This document shows, piece by piece, positions 24,325-33,472 of a stretch of DNA of 64,000 nucleotides; position 1 is the first letter of the stretch; the number at the start of each line of letters is the position of its first letter. The position numbers and the translations under genes were made by a program. Origin of the DNA: Geomonas sp. Red32 (GTDB lineage: Bacteria; Desulfobacterota; Desulfuromonadia; Geobacterales; Geobacteraceae); the NCBI RefSeq assembly GCF_023652955.1, contig NZ_JAKLOY010000004.1, forward strand, positions 310,001 through 374,000. The letters are read 5' to 3'. The notes under the pieces were generated by a model that saw nothing but the letters and a program-made list of their open reading frames with translations, was not told the DNA's origin and made no database searches.

Positions 24325-24957
24325 ATGAACAGCATCTGCAAATCGACCATCTGCTTTTTGGCCCTCGGCGTGAGCGCCCTGGCCGGCTGCGCCAAGGAGC
24401 AGGCGGTCAAGGCCGACCAGGCCATCGCCCCCGCCATCCAGGCCCCGGCCCAGTCTCCGGCCGCCAAACCGGCCCCCCAGGCCTCCACCCAGCCGGGCGA
24501 CGCCACCTCGATCAACGGCGGCCAGCTGCGGGAAGGGACCGCCCAGAACCAGCCGGTGGACAACGGCCAGGGAGGCACCGCGAACGGCGGGAGCGCGGCG
24601 GCAGGAACGGGAGCGGTCAAGGCCGCCCTGGAGAAGATCTACTTCGACTTCGATTCCTCATCGCTTACCGGGCCGGCACGCGGCTCGCTGACCAAGGACG
24701 CCGAACTGATCAAGCAGGCGGCCGGGCGCAAGGTCCGCATCGAGGGGAACTGCGACGAGATGGGATCGGATGACTACAACCTGGCGCTGGGAGACCGGCG
24801 GGCCAAGGAGGCGAAGAAGTACCTGGTAGCGCTCGGGATCCCCTCGGATACGGTATCGACGGTGAGCTACGGGAAGGAAAAACCCGCGGTGGCGGGACAC
24901 GATGAGGCGGCCAGGGCGAAAAACCGCCGGGACGAGATCCTCTTCACCGCCAACTAA
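24325..24957 (+). CDS. Pal-like OmpA-C-domain lipoprotein
   Basis: 210 residues from the ATG at 24325 (AAAGGAG upstream); an earlier in-frame ATG at 24301 would place eight residues before the signal peptide. The lipobox is Leu-Ala-Gly-Cys (Cys22). A long Ala/Pro/Gln linker (23-95) leads to an OmpA-like peptidoglycan-binding domain with Tyr-Phe-Asp-Phe-Asp-Ser, Glu-Gly-Asn-Cys-Asp-Glu and Asn-Leu-Ala-Leu-Gly-Asp-Arg-Arg-Ala. Pal proteins tether the outer membrane to peptidoglycan. No tol genes are adjacent and the linker is longer than in typical Pal, so this may be a Pal paralogue. A strong terminator follows. Confidence 0.88.
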   Translation: MNSICKSTICFLALGVSALAGCAKEQAVKADQAIAPAIQAPAQSPAAKPAPQASTQPGDATSINGGQLREGTAQNQPVDNGQGGTANGGSAAAGTGAVKAALEKIYFDFDSSSLTGPARGSLTKDAELIKQAAGRKVRIEGNCDEMGSDDYNLALGDRRAKEAKKYLVALGIPSDTVSTVSYGKEKPAVAGHDEAARAKNRRDEILFTAN

Positions 24958-24997
24958 CCGCTCTTGACGGTGCCCCGGGGTCCGCCCCGGGTGCGCG

Positions 24998-25035
24998 GCC
25001 GGATTGCCTGACCAAGGGCAATCCGGCTTTTTTTT
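24998..25035 (+). terminator. Rho-independent terminator after the Pal-like gene
   Basis: An 11-bp perfect stem GCCGGATTGCC/GGCAATCCGGC with an eight-base loop, followed by eight T. Confidence 0.95.
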
Positions 25036-25128
25036 ATCCGGCCCCGGTGCAGACTGCCGGACCGGCTGGCTCTATGAAAGGGGGATGGTACGCGAAAGCG
25101 GGGAGGTGCGGGCCGGAAACGTGCGCGG

Positions 25129-25341
25129 TCACCCGGCGTTCCGTTTGTACAGGAAATCGCTCCACCGCTGGCCCGGCCTGGAAAGGGGCTGCTGGCTCTT
25201 CCTGATGGGGTCCCGCCCGATCTGGACCCACCCTTCGGTGCGGCGAAAGGCGACGATCCTGTTCTCGCGGATCAGGTACTCAAGCATGTAGGCGGGGACC
25301 ATTCTCTCCTCCCCATTGGTAAAGACGACTGAAATTCCCAT
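25129..25341 (-). CDS. Small hypothetical protein, possibly GSU3473-like
   Basis: 70 residues from the ATG at 25341, where GGAG lies eight bases upstream; an in-frame ATG at 25362 is less well placed. It contains Met-Leu-Glu-Tyr-Leu-Ile, Ile-Val-Ala-Phe-Arg-Arg, and Gly-Trp-Val-x-Ile-Gly-x-Asp-Pro-Ile-Arg. From memory this resembles a short Geobacter family (GSU3473-like); I am not certain. No signal peptide or metal motif. Function unknown. Confidence 0.6.
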   Translation of the reverse strand: MGISVVFTNGEERMVPAYMLEYLIRENRIVAFRRTEGWVQIGRDPIRKSQQPLSRPGQRWSDFLYKRNAG

Positions 25342-25828
25342 ATCGGCGACTCCGTTGCCCATGTGCTCAGGAAATCACTCACCTCCGGAAAATCCCTCCT
25401 CGCCTCCCTGGGGACAAACCGATTCTAAATCACCCCCGTGGCCTCCTCAACATAATATCCGCTAATCATCCCGGTGCCTCCTCCATCTTCATCAGTATCC
25501 CCCTTTCCCTCCGTTCATGGGAACGAAATGATTCCCGCCGCCTTGCCATCCCCGATTTTATTGGTACTTTCTAACAAGTGTTTTTTAATAAAACTCCCGG
25601 AGGTGATCTCACATGATTTTTGCTCCTCCCAACACGTCCTAGCCCCCCCCACGCAACCTCCTCACCGGAGCGCCTCGCCAAAGCCTCACCGGTCGCCCTA
25701 CCGCCCAGTAAACCGGCAATGCCAGCGGAACCGGCAGCGACAGCCGGCCCGATTCCTCCTCAAGGGAAAGGAGAGGCAGGGGATGCACTGCAGATGATGC
25801 GATCACGTTTGGAAAGGAGGCTAAATTA
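25342..25828. other. 487-bp region upstream of the porin operon
   Basis: No secure gene. The first half is C/T-rich on the plus strand. At 25598-25608 there is an unusually complete Shine-Dalgarno (GGAGGTGATCT) followed at 25613 by a ten-codon ATG frame ending in TAG. A proline-rich frame then runs to 25829 and overlaps the porin start (separate entry). The operon promoter is probably in the AT-rich stretch near 25555-25595. Confidence 0.4.
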
Positions 25829-25829
25829 A
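25620..25829 (+). CDS. Pro/Ala-rich leader frame coupled to the porin gene (uncertain)
   Basis: A 69-residue frame from a TTG at 25620, rich in Pro and Ala, ending Arg-Leu-Glu-Arg-Arg-Leu-Asn. Its TAA overlaps the porin ATG as TAATG, the form used for translational coupling. Against it: no good start codon, no domain, and low complexity. It may be the worn remains of a gene or simply open frame in GC-rich DNA. Confidence 0.25.
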   Translation: MLLPTRPSPPHATSSPERLAKASPVALPPSKPAMPAEPAATAGPIPPQGKGEAGDALQMMRSRLERRLN

Positions 25830-27043
25830 TGGGGATGAAAGGTCTTTCAACGACGCTTCTCTGCCTGCTCCTGCTCCCGGCCGCGGCCGGTTGGGCGGGT
25901 GAGATCCACGGCAGAAGTTCCACCCAGTTCCAGTCGTTCAACAACGAATTGACCGACGACCGGCGGGAGATAGAGCTTGCCGAGTACCTGCGGTTCGCGG
26001 CGACCGGGCTGGACAAGGAGGGAAAACTGACCGTCCAGGGGTACGGCCGGGTCAGCCAGGACTTCACCAACGGGCAGGGTACCAACGGCAGGCTCTACTA
26101 CCTCTACGCGGAGTACCGGGACTTCCTCAACAAGATCGACACCCGGGTAGGGCGGCAGTTCGTCAACTACGCGGCCGGCAGCACCATCATCGACGGGGCC
26201 CAGATCGACCTGAAGAACGTTGGTCCGGTGGCCTTCAGCGTGATGGGGGGGCGCGACGTGATCTTCGGCTTAAACGGCGAGGCGAGCAGCACCTCCAACG
26301 CCGCCTTCGGCCTGGCCGCCTACCTCTCGGGCTTCCGGCATACCGACGCCGAGGTGAGCTGGTTCCGGAAGTTCGATCACGGCGACTGCTCCCGCGACAT
26401 CGTGGGGGGGACCATCAAGCAGTACCTCCTGAGCAACCTGAAGCTCTACGGCAACACCCGCTTCGACCTGGTCTCCGAGACCTTCAACGAGGTCTTGGGG
26501 GGGATCAAGTACTTCCCGACCTCCAGCCTGATCTTAACCGGGGAGTACTACCAGAGCTACCCGCAGTTCGACACCACCTCCATCTACTCGGTCTTCGCCG
26601 TCGACCGCTACCAGGAGTACGTGGCCAAGGCCGACTACACCATCAACGACCGGATCTCGGTGAACGGCGGCTACACCCACGAGGAGTTCGGCGAAGGGGG
26701 GGAGGCCGACGTCTGGCACGCCGGGATCGGGGTGCGCCCGATCGAGCCGGTCCGCCTGAGCGTCGAGTACGACCAGCGCCACGGCTACTACGGCCGGGTG
26801 GGCGGGGTAATCGCGGAGATCGGCTGGGACATCGACAAGAACTCCCTGGTCGAGGGGGGCATCAACTGGGATGCCTACCGGAGGGATTCGCTGACCGGCG
26901 AGGAGATCGCCCGCCGCTACTGGCTGGGAGGGAGGTACCGCCTGGCCAAGAACATGGCGCTTTCCGGGCGGATCCAGGATGACGTCAACATCCGGTTCGA
27001 GAGCAATTTCTCCGGCCGGGTGGTCTTCGATTACGATTTCTAG
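25829..27043 (+). CDS. Outer-membrane beta-barrel of a porin-cytochrome conduit
   Basis: 404 residues with a signal peptide (cleavage after Gly-Trp-Ala, about 23). Alternating strands follow throughout and the protein ends in Val-Val-Phe-Asp-Tyr-Asp-Phe, an aromatic barrel end. No heme motif. It is followed by an octaheme periplasmic cytochrome (17-bp gap) and a nine-heme lipoprotein: the order barrel, octaheme, outer lipoprotein used by OmbB-OmaB-OmcB-type trans-outer-membrane conduits of Geobacter. I infer that it is the sheath through which the two cytochromes meet; direct homology to OmbB is not claimed. AAAGGAGG precedes the ATG. Confidence 0.8.
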   Translation: MGMKGLSTTLLCLLLLPAAAGWAGEIHGRSSTQFQSFNNELTDDRREIELAEYLRFAATGLDKEGKLTVQGYGRVSQDFTNGQGTNGRLYYLYAEYRDFLNKIDTRVGRQFVNYAAGSTIIDGAQIDLKNVGPVAFSVMGGRDVIFGLNGEASSTSNAAFGLAAYLSGFRHTDAEVSWFRKFDHGDCSRDIVGGTIKQYLLSNLKLYGNTRFDLVSETFNEVLGGIKYFPTSSLILTGEYYQSYPQFDTTSIYSVFAVDRYQEYVAKADYTINDRISVNGGYTHEEFGEGGEADVWHAGIGVRPIEPVRLSVEYDQRHGYYGRVGGVIAEIGWDIDKNSLVEGGINWDAYRRDSLTGEEIARRYWLGGRYRLAKNMALSGRIQDDVNIRFESNFSGRVVFDYDF

Positions 27044-27059
27044 AAAGGGGGGTACACCC

Positions 27060-27749
27060 GTGAGGAAACTGTTATTTCTTTCACTCATCGTGCTCTTGTC
27101 GGCGCTCTTCACCCAGCAGGCCCTGGCCCAGAAGCAGGGGAACAAGGAGAACCACCGGGACTACGCCGACATGAAGATAACGGAGTGCAACGACTGCCAC
27201 AAGGGAGAAGGGGTCTCCCCCAACCACGACGCCGACTGGATCCGCAACCACCGGGTGACCGCCAGCAAGGCCGGCCACAACTGCGCCCAGTGCCACACCC
27301 AGGCCTACTGCCTCGACTGCCACCAGGGTGGCGGCATCACCGCCGATCTTTCCACCGCCCAGTTCGGACGCGACTACATCCCGAAAAGCCACCGTTCCGA
27401 CTTCGTCAACATCCATCCCCTGAAGGCGCTCGACAACCCGCAGACCTGCTACCGCTGCCACGACAAGAGCTACTGCCAGGCCTGCCACGACCGCTTCCCG
27501 AGGGGGTCGATGCGGATCAAGTCGCACCTCCCCACCGGCTCCAACAGCCAAAGCTACGTATGGACCAGCGAGCACTCCACCGAGGCCCGCAGAAACCTCC
27601 AGTCCTGCCAGTCCTGCCACCCGGAGGGGGATGTCTGCCTGAGGTGCCACAGCGCCACCTCCGGGGCCCGCATCAACCCCCACCCCCGCGACTTCCAGGG
27701 GGGAAACATCAGCGCCCGGACCAAGAGAACCTGCAGGATCTGCCACTAG
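27060..27749 (+). CDS. Periplasmic octaheme c-type cytochrome
   Basis: 229 residues from a GTG at 27060, preceded by AAAGGGGGG; the open frame extends further upstream inside the porin gene but the signal peptide starts here. A signal peptide ends after Ala-Leu-Ala (about 22). Eight CXXCH motifs follow: CNDCH, CAQCH, CLDCH, CYRCH, CQACH, CQSCH, CLRCH and CRICH, the last at the extreme C-terminus. Eight hemes and the position between barrel and outer lipoprotein parallel OmaB-type periplasmic cytochromes. It probably plugs the barrel from the periplasmic side. Confidence 0.9.
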   Translation: MRKLLFLSLIVLLSALFTQQALAQKQGNKENHRDYADMKITECNDCHKGEGVSPNHDADWIRNHRVTASKAGHNCAQCHTQAYCLDCHQGGGITADLSTAQFGRDYIPKSHRSDFVNIHPLKALDNPQTCYRCHDKSYCQACHDRFPRGSMRIKSHLPTGSNSQSYVWTSEHSTEARRNLQSCQSCHPEGDVCLRCHSATSGARINPHPRDFQGGNISARTKRTCRICH

Positions 27750-27783
27750 CGATCGGTCATCACCTACAAGGAGGATCTAACGC

Positions 27784-29673
27784 ATGAAAACAGTGAACCT
27801 CGTTGCAGCAGTGTTGTGGGCTTGCATGTTGGTCGTGGCCGGTTGCGGCTCCGATCACCGGGAAAGCGGCTCGTCGCCGCAGCTTAGGGCCTCGACGGGC
27901 TGCATTGGCTGTCACTCCGGCACCACGAGCCACGTGACCGGCAACTCGGTGGTCACCGAATGGATGGCCTCGGCCCACTCCACCGCCGCCGGCGGGGCCG
28001 GCTGCGACGACTGCCACCACGTGGACGGGCATCCCTTCAACGGGAGCATCCCGCCCCTCCCCACCGACCTGGTCTGCGTCCAGTGCCACACCAACACGGT
28101 CACCATGGCGACCCAGAATGTCCACTTCGCCAACAACTCCGCCTCCTACCTGGGGCTGCCGCTCTCCCGCCTCTCCCAGGCCATCGTCAACCCGGCCACC
28201 GGCGACCGGAGCGCCTCGGCCTGCAACGGCTGCCATAACCCCCACGACCCGACGAGCCTGTTGCCGGTCAACCGCCAGTGGGCCGCCTCCGGCCACGGCG
28301 ACACCACCGACGCCCCGTTCAACGAGGAGCCTTTCATGAAGGTCAGCGGCGGGGTCTGCAGCCGCTGCCACACCGCCACCGGCTTCCGCTGGTACATGAC
28401 CGCCGGTGCCCAGCGGGTCATCACCACTGCCACCCTCGGGGCCTACAGTTCGGCCAAGGAGGCCGTCGCCTGCTGGGCCTGCCACTCCAACTACAGCTGG
28501 CGCAGGATCTCCAGCGATCCGGCCGTCACCAACTTCCAGACCTACTCCACCCCCTACGTCCGCTTCGACGGCATCACCAAGCGGATCCCGGGGACCAACT
28601 TCCCGACCGCCGACATCGGCGATTCCAAGGTCTGCGTCCCGTGCCACGCCGGCCGCACCGGCGCCCGGGTCGGGGCCGCCGTCTCGGCCACCCGCACCTC
28701 GGCCCCCTTCGATCCCCACTACTTCCCGGCCGCGGCCACCATGTACGGCAAGATCGGCTTCATCAACTTCTCCACCCCGGGGGCGCTGGCCGGTGCCTAC
28801 GGCAAGAGCCTGATCACCAACAACGACATCTCGGGCGGGGTCACCAGCACCCACAGAAAGCTCGGGACGCTCGACATCGTCACCGACTCCCGCTTCTCGG
28901 TCACCAACCCGGCCCCGGCCAACCTGCAGTCCAACGGCCCCTGCGTGACCTGCCACATGACCGCCGGCCACACGCTGACCTTCGACGATCCGGCCTTCAC
29001 CCAGAACAGCTACGACCAGATCTGCATCAACTGCCATACCGAGGAGAACGGCATCACCATCAACGCCGCCAACTTCCGGACCGCCTTCCTGGATGAAAAC
29101 CGCGACGAGATGTTCGCCGCCCTGGCGCTCGCGGTCCGCTTCCTGGAGAACAACTTCGGCATCACCATCAACCTGACCGACAACGAGGCGCTGGAGACCC
29201 CGACCGAGGTGAGCTTCGTCCAATACCCGATCGCGGACCCCAACAACCCGGTCTCCCTCTCCAACACTACCAACTGGAGCGCCTACGTGACCACCGGCCG
29301 CGGCGCGGCCCTCTCCGACGCCCAGGTCTACAAGCTCAAGGGGGCCATGTTCAACATCATCCTCGCCTACAAGGAGCCCGCCTCCTACGTCCACGCGAGG
29401 ACCATCACCCGCCGCCTCCTCTACGACTCCATCGACTTCCTGGACGACATGTCGATGGACCAGTCGGTAAGTGCCAGCGCGGTCGCCCAGTCGTTGATCG
29501 CCGATGCCGCAACGAGCCAGGTCTCGGTCTTCGGCCGCTTCCAGAAAGGGCCCAGCGCCTTCACCGGGCCGATCGAGTCGAGCCCGCTCACCCCGGGGAC
29601 CACGGCCCCCATGACCTACGTCAACGGCTTCAACCGGACGACCGGCGCCTGGTCGGTCCCCGAACGGCCGTAA
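27784..29673 (+). CDS. Nine-heme outer-surface cytochrome lipoprotein
   Basis: 629 residues with lipobox Val-Val-Ala-Gly-Cys (near residue 21) and nine CXXCH motifs: CIGCH, CDDCH, CVQCH, CNGCH, CSRCH, CWACH, CVPCH, CVTCH and CINCH. It belongs with the lipoproteins at 2866, 35536 and 38067: shared Asn-Pro-His-Asp-Pro after one heme, Ser-Thr-His-Arg-Lys-Leu-Gly, and Arg-Arg-Leu-Leu-Tyr-Asp-Ser-Ile-Asp-Phe-Leu-Asp-Asp near the end. Most likely the outward-facing electron outlet of the porin/octaheme conduit just upstream (34-bp gap, AAGGAGG ribosome site). A terminator follows. Confidence 0.9.
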   Translation: MKTVNLVAAVLWACMLVVAGCGSDHRESGSSPQLRASTGCIGCHSGTTSHVTGNSVVTEWMASAHSTAAGGAGCDDCHHVDGHPFNGSIPPLPTDLVCVQCHTNTVTMATQNVHFANNSASYLGLPLSRLSQAIVNPATGDRSASACNGCHNPHDPTSLLPVNRQWAASGHGDTTDAPFNEEPFMKVSGGVCSRCHTATGFRWYMTAGAQRVITTATLGAYSSAKEAVACWACHSNYSWRRISSDPAVTNFQTYSTPYVRFDGITKRIPGTNFPTADIGDSKVCVPCHAGRTGARVGAAVSATRTSAPFDPHYFPAAATMYGKIGFINFSTPGALAGAYGKSLITNNDISGGVTSTHRKLGTLDIVTDSRFSVTNPAPANLQSNGPCVTCHMTAGHTLTFDDPAFTQNSYDQICINCHTEENGITINAANFRTAFLDENRDEMFAALALAVRFLENNFGITINLTDNEALETPTEVSFVQYPIADPNNPVSLSNTTNWSAYVTTGRGAALSDAQVYKLKGAMFNIILAYKEPASYVHARTITRRLLYDSIDFLDDMSMDQSVSASAVAQSLIADAATSQVSVFGRFQKGPSAFTGPIESSPLTPGTTAPMTYVNGFNRTTGAWSVPERP

Positions 29674-29729
29674 ACGCCCTTCCACCCGGAAGGGGCGGGA
29701 GGGAGCCGGTTTCCTTCCCCTAGCACCGG

Positions 29730-29764
29730 AAAGCCCCGTCTCGAAAGAGGCGGGGCTTTTTCAT
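29730..29764 (+). terminator. Rho-independent terminator of the porin-cytochrome operon
   Basis: AAAGCCCCG and CGGGGCTTTTT flank an inner CTC/GAG stem; clear A- and T-runs. It separates the cytochrome operon from the hybrid kinase. Confidence 0.93.
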
Positions 29765-29790
29765 TGTGAGGGAGAAACTCCGATCCCCAT

Positions 29791-29818
29791 TAAAGTTAGC
29801 GCTCGTCCCGGCCGATAC
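29791..29818 (+). promoter_or_regulatory. Candidate sigma-28 (FliA) promoter for the hybrid kinase
   Basis: TAAAGTTA (29791-29798) and GCCGATAC (29811-29818). Both boxes are close to the FliA consensus TAAAGTTT / GCCGATAA; the spacing is one base longer than usual. It lies 47 bp before the preferred GTG start of the kinase and inside the longer frame, which supports the later start. If real, the kinase is in the flagellar/chemotaxis regulon. Confidence 0.5.
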
Positions 29819-29864
29819 CGTTACCAGGGGATTTGCTCCCCCACCCTGCGCATCCAGAGGTCCC

Positions 29865-31985
29865 GTGAAACAGCCGAACATCTCACCAGCGAACCTGCCT
29901 TCCCTCACCAGGACCATACCGCTCCTGCTCCTCGTGCTGTTCGCAATCGAGATCCTCCTCATGTACCTGATCCCGCTGCTGGTCCCGGACCGCCTCCCCT
30001 GGCTGCAGAATCTGGCCGACGCCGGGCTTCTCACCCTGCTCTTCGCCCCCCTCCTCTACCGCTTCATCTGGAAGCCCCACCGCGACGTCGCCTCGCTGCA
30101 GATGTCGCTCACCGACGAGATCCTGGCCCACCTGGTGGACGGCGTGGTGCTGGCCGACAACAGCGGGACCGTCGTCTCCTTCAACGCGGCGGCCGGTACC
30201 ATCTTCGGCTACCGCCCGGACGAGATGACCGGCGCCCCCCTCTCCACCATCCTCGGGAGCGCGCTCGACGGGGAGATCCGGCTTCCGGAGGGGGACCAGG
30301 AGGTCCCGCGGGCGGCGGTCCGGGAACTGACCGGCAGCCGCAAGGACGGCTCGGCGGTACCGGTTGAGCTCTCGCTGAGCCCGGTCCGGATGGGAAGGGC
30401 CTGGCTCTGGCTCGCCATCGTGAGGGACATCTCCGCCCGCAAAAACTCCAGCGAGCAGATGGAGCAGACCCTCTCGCTGCTGAGAGGGACCCTGGAGTCG
30501 ACCGGGGACGGGATCATGGTGCGCAACCTGGAGGGGAAGCCGGTGATCTACAACCGGCGGTTCACCGAACTCTGGCGGATCCCCCCCGAGGTGATGGCAA
30601 GCGGCAACGATCTCTTGATCCGCTCCCACGTGAAGACGCAGGTGAAGGATCCCGACGCCTTCATGTCGCTCACCAACCGCCAGTACGAGGCGATCGGCCT
30701 GGAGAGCCGGGACCTGATCCAGTTCCAGGACGGCCGGGTCATGGAGCGCTTTTCCGCCCCGCAGGCGATCGGCGAGGAGATCGTCGGGCGGGTGATCTGC
30801 TACCGGGACATCACCGAGCAGACCGCCCTCGAACAGCAGCTCAGGCACGCCCAGAAGATGGAGGCGCTCGGCACGCTGGCGGGCGGGATGGCCCACGACT
30901 TCAACAACATCCTGACCGTGGTGATGGGGTTCGCGCGGCTGATCGCCATGGACCTGCCGAAGGAGCACCCGTTCAGGCACCCGGTGGACCAGATCATGAA
31001 CGCCTCCGAGCGGGCCCTGGCCCTGACCGGAAGCCTCCTGGCCTACAGCCGTAAGCAGCCGATGAGCCCCACGCCGATGAAGCTCAACGACCGGCTCAAG
31101 ACCACCCAGAAGTTCCTCGCCCGGCTGATCGGGGAGCACATCGAGCTCGTCACCCGCTTCTCGAGCGAAGAGCTCACGGTGATGGCGGACGGCAACCAGC
31201 TCGACCAGGTGCTGATGAACCTCTCCGCCAACGCCCGCGACGCTATGGGGGGAAAGGGGTGCCTGGTGATCGGGACCCGGCGGCTGGAGATCGGGGAGGA
31301 TTTCGTGCGGCTGCACGGGTACGGGAAGGCGGGGAGCTTTGTGCTGTTGTCGGTGTCGGACACCGGCGCGGGGATGGACGAGGCGACCCGGGAGAAGATC
31401 TTCGAGCCCTTTTTCACCACCAAGCCGTCGGGCCAGGGGACCGGGCTCGGGCTCTCCATCGTCTACGGCATCGTCAAGCAGCACCAGGGGTACATCACGG
31501 TCTACAGCGAGCCGGGGCAAGGGACCACCTTCAACATCTACCTCCCGCTGATCGACCTCGCCCCGGTGGCCCGCGCCGAGGAGCGGAGGGAGGCCCCGGG
31601 GGGGAGCGAGACCATCCTGGTGGCCGAGGACGATCCGGGGGTGCGGACGCTGTTACTGAGCGTGCTGACCGGGGCGGGATACCGGGTCCTGGAGGCTGAA
31701 AACGGCGCGGAGGCGGTGGAGCGCTTCCGGGAGCACCGGGAGGAGATCGACCTCCTCATCCTCGACGTGGTGATGCCGGGGAAAAACGGGAGGGAGGCGC
31801 TGGAGGAGATCAGGAAGGCCGCCCCCGGGACCGGAGCACTCTTCATAAGCGGCTATACGGCGGACATCGTGGACCGTAACGGGCTGGTGGAGAGCGGGAC
31901 GGAACTGGTCATGAAGCCGCTACTCCCCGATCAGCTCCTCGGCGCGGTCAGGGAACGGCTGGACGCTCCCCGCAAAAGGAGCTAG
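29865..31985 (+). CDS. PAS-domain hybrid histidine kinase with C-terminal receiver
   Basis: 706 residues from a GTG at 29865 (AGAGG upstream); the frame is open from 29766 but that extension overlaps the sigma-28-like promoter. Order: two membrane helices (~13-70), PAS (~85-190), PAS (~205-325), HisKA with His in Gly-Gly-Met-Ala-His-Asp-Phe-Asn-Asn (~340-400), HATPase with Asp-Thr-Gly-Ala-Gly-Met-Asp and Gly-Thr-Gly-Leu-Gly-Leu-Ser (~440-560), and a receiver with phospho-acceptor Asp in Leu-Asp-Val-Val-Met-Pro (~580-700). The signal is unknown. Its stop overlaps the convergent glpK stop. Confidence 0.92.
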   Translation: MKQPNISPANLPSLTRTIPLLLLVLFAIEILLMYLIPLLVPDRLPWLQNLADAGLLTLLFAPLLYRFIWKPHRDVASLQMSLTDEILAHLVDGVVLADNSGTVVSFNAAAGTIFGYRPDEMTGAPLSTILGSALDGEIRLPEGDQEVPRAAVRELTGSRKDGSAVPVELSLSPVRMGRAWLWLAIVRDISARKNSSEQMEQTLSLLRGTLESTGDGIMVRNLEGKPVIYNRRFTELWRIPPEVMASGNDLLIRSHVKTQVKDPDAFMSLTNRQYEAIGLESRDLIQFQDGRVMERFSAPQAIGEEIVGRVICYRDITEQTALEQQLRHAQKMEALGTLAGGMAHDFNNILTVVMGFARLIAMDLPKEHPFRHPVDQIMNASERALALTGSLLAYSRKQPMSPTPMKLNDRLKTTQKFLARLIGEHIELVTRFSSEELTVMADGNQLDQVLMNLSANARDAMGGKGCLVIGTRRLEIGEDFVRLHGYGKAGSFVLLSVSDTGAGMDEATREKIFEPFFTTKPSGQGTGLGLSIVYGIVKQHQGYITVYSEPGQGTTFNIYLPLIDLAPVARAEERREAPGGSETILVAEDDPGVRTLLLSVLTGAGYRVLEAENGAEAVERFREHREEIDLLILDVVMPGKNGREALEEIRKAAPGTGALFISGYTADIVDRNGLVESGTELVMKPLLPDQLLGAVRERLDAPRKRS

Positions 31986-33472
31986 CCGGGCGCGTCCCAT
32001 CCCAGCGACAGGCGGACGCTCCGCCGCCACCTTTCCAGAAGCTCCCTCCTTCTTTCTTCGCCGATCCCCGGCTCGAATCTCTTCTCCAGGCGCCAGCAGG
32101 CGGCCGCCGCCTCCGCATCGAGCACCCCGGCTCCGATCCCCCCCAGAAAAGCCGCCCCGAGCGACGTGCTCTCCGTGCAGGCCGGGCGCAGCACCGGCGC
32201 CCCCACCACCCCCGCCATGAATTCCAGCAGAAGGTCGTTGGCCGCCGCCCCGCCATCTACCCTCAACTCGGAGAGGGATACCCCGCAGCCGGCCGCCATG
32301 GCGGCGGTGGCGTCGGCGGTCTGGTAGGCGATCGCCTCCAGCGCGGCGCGGGCCAGGTGGGCGCGGCTGCTCCCGCGGGTCAGTCCGGCGATCACCCCGC
32401 GGGCGTGCGGGTCCCAGTAGGGGGTGCCGAGCCCGGAAAGGGCCGGGACGAAGAAAACCCCGCCCGCGTCGGGGACGCTCCTCGCCAGTTCCTCCACCTC
32501 GGCCGCCGACCCGATGATCCCCAATCCCTCCTTGAGCCATTGCACCGCCGCACCGGCGATGAAGATCGATCCCTCCAGGGCGTAGGTCACCGGTTCCCCC
32601 GGGAGCTGCCAGGCCACCGTGGTCAGTACCCCCTCCCCTTTCCCCCCTTCCCTGCCGCTGTTCATCATCACGAAGGCGCCGGTGCCGAAGGTGGCCTTGG
32701 CCATCCCGGGCTTCAGGCACCCCTGCCCGAAGAGGGCCGCCTGCTGGTCTCCGGCTACCCCGGTGATGGGGACGGACATCCCGGTCACCGCCGGGTCGCA
32801 ATGGCCGAAGAAAGAGGCGCTCGGGAGCACCCGTGGGAGGATGGCGGCCGGGAGCCCGAAGATCCGGAGGAGCTCCTCGTCCCACTCGAGGGTGTGGATG
32901 TTGAAGAGGAGCGTGCGGCTCGCGTTGGAGAGGTCGGTCAGGTGGAGGCGGCCGCCGCTTAAGCGGTAGATCAGCCAGGAGTCGACGGTACCGAAGCAGA
33001 TCTCCCCCCGCTCCCCCCGTTCCCGGAGCCCCGGCACGTTGTCGAAGAGCCAGGCGAGCTTCCCGGCCGAAAAGTACGGGTCGAGGAGGAGGCCGGTCCG
33101 CCGTGCGATTTCCGGCTCGAGCCCTTGGGCGGCCAGCCGGTCGGTCAGCGGCGCGCAGCGGCGGTCCTGCCAGACGATGGCGCGGTGCAGCGCTCGTCCG
33201 CTCTCCCGCTCCCAGACGATGGTAGTCTCCCGCTGGTTGGTGATCCCCAGGGAGGCGATGGAGGAAAGGGGGACCGGGGCGCTGGCCAGCACCTCCTTGA
33301 GGGTGGCGAGCTGGCTCTCCCAGATCTCCTCCGGATCGTGCTCGACCCAACCCGGCTCCGGGTAGTGCTGGGCAAAGGGGCGGGAGGCGGTGGCCACCGT
33401 TTCGCCGGTGGCGGTGAAGAGGGTGGTCCGGCTCGAGGTGGTCCCCTGGTCTAAGGCAAGCAGATAGCTCAC
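31982..33472 (-). CDS. glpK: Glycerol kinase
   Basis: 496 residues, standard for GlpK, phosphorylating glycerol to sn-glycerol-3-phosphate. It has the FGGY-kinase N-terminus Asp-Gln-Gly-Thr-Thr-Ser-Ser, Gly-Ile-Thr-Asn-Gln-Arg-Glu-Thr, the substrate region Trp-Gln-Asp-Arg-Arg, and a C-terminal Asp-Gly-Gly-Ala-Ala-Ala-Asn-Asp. No glpF, glpD or glpR is in the window. The start overlaps by 4 bp (ATGA) the stop of a small exported barrel gene, so the two are co-translated. Its 3' end overlaps tail-to-tail with the hybrid kinase. Confidence 0.96.
   Translation of the reverse strand: MSYLLALDQGTTSSRTTLFTATGETVATASRPFAQHYPEPGWVEHDPEEIWESQLATLKEVLASAPVPLSSIASLGITNQRETTIVWERESGRALHRAIVWQDRRCAPLTDRLAAQGLEPEIARRTGLLLDPYFSAGKLAWLFDNVPGLRERGERGEICFGTVDSWLIYRLSGGRLHLTDLSNASRTLLFNIHTLEWDEELLRIFGLPAAILPRVLPSASFFGHCDPAVTGMSVPITGVAGDQQAALFGQGCLKPGMAKATFGTGAFVMMNSGREGGKGEGVLTTVAWQLPGEPVTYALEGSIFIAGAAVQWLKEGLGIIGSAAEVEELARSVPDAGGVFFVPALSGLGTPYWDPHARGVIAGLTRGSSRAHLARAALEAIAYQTADATAAMAAGCGVSLSELRVDGGAAANDLLLEFMAGVVGAPVLRPACTESTSLGAAFLGGIGAGVLDAEAAAACWRLEKRFEPGIGEERRRELLERWRRSVRLSLGWDAPG

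Noticed and set aside
27784-29673. Direct assignment of this gene as omcB
   Set aside because: It has nine hemes and the Tyr-Asp-Ser-Ile-Asp tail of a different lipoprotein family; only the gene order resembles the OmcB operon.
30900-31990. glpK and hybrid-kinase overlap as a regulatory device
   Set aside because: The overlap is just the two stop codons sharing CTAG; tail-to-tail contacts like this are common and need no special explanation.
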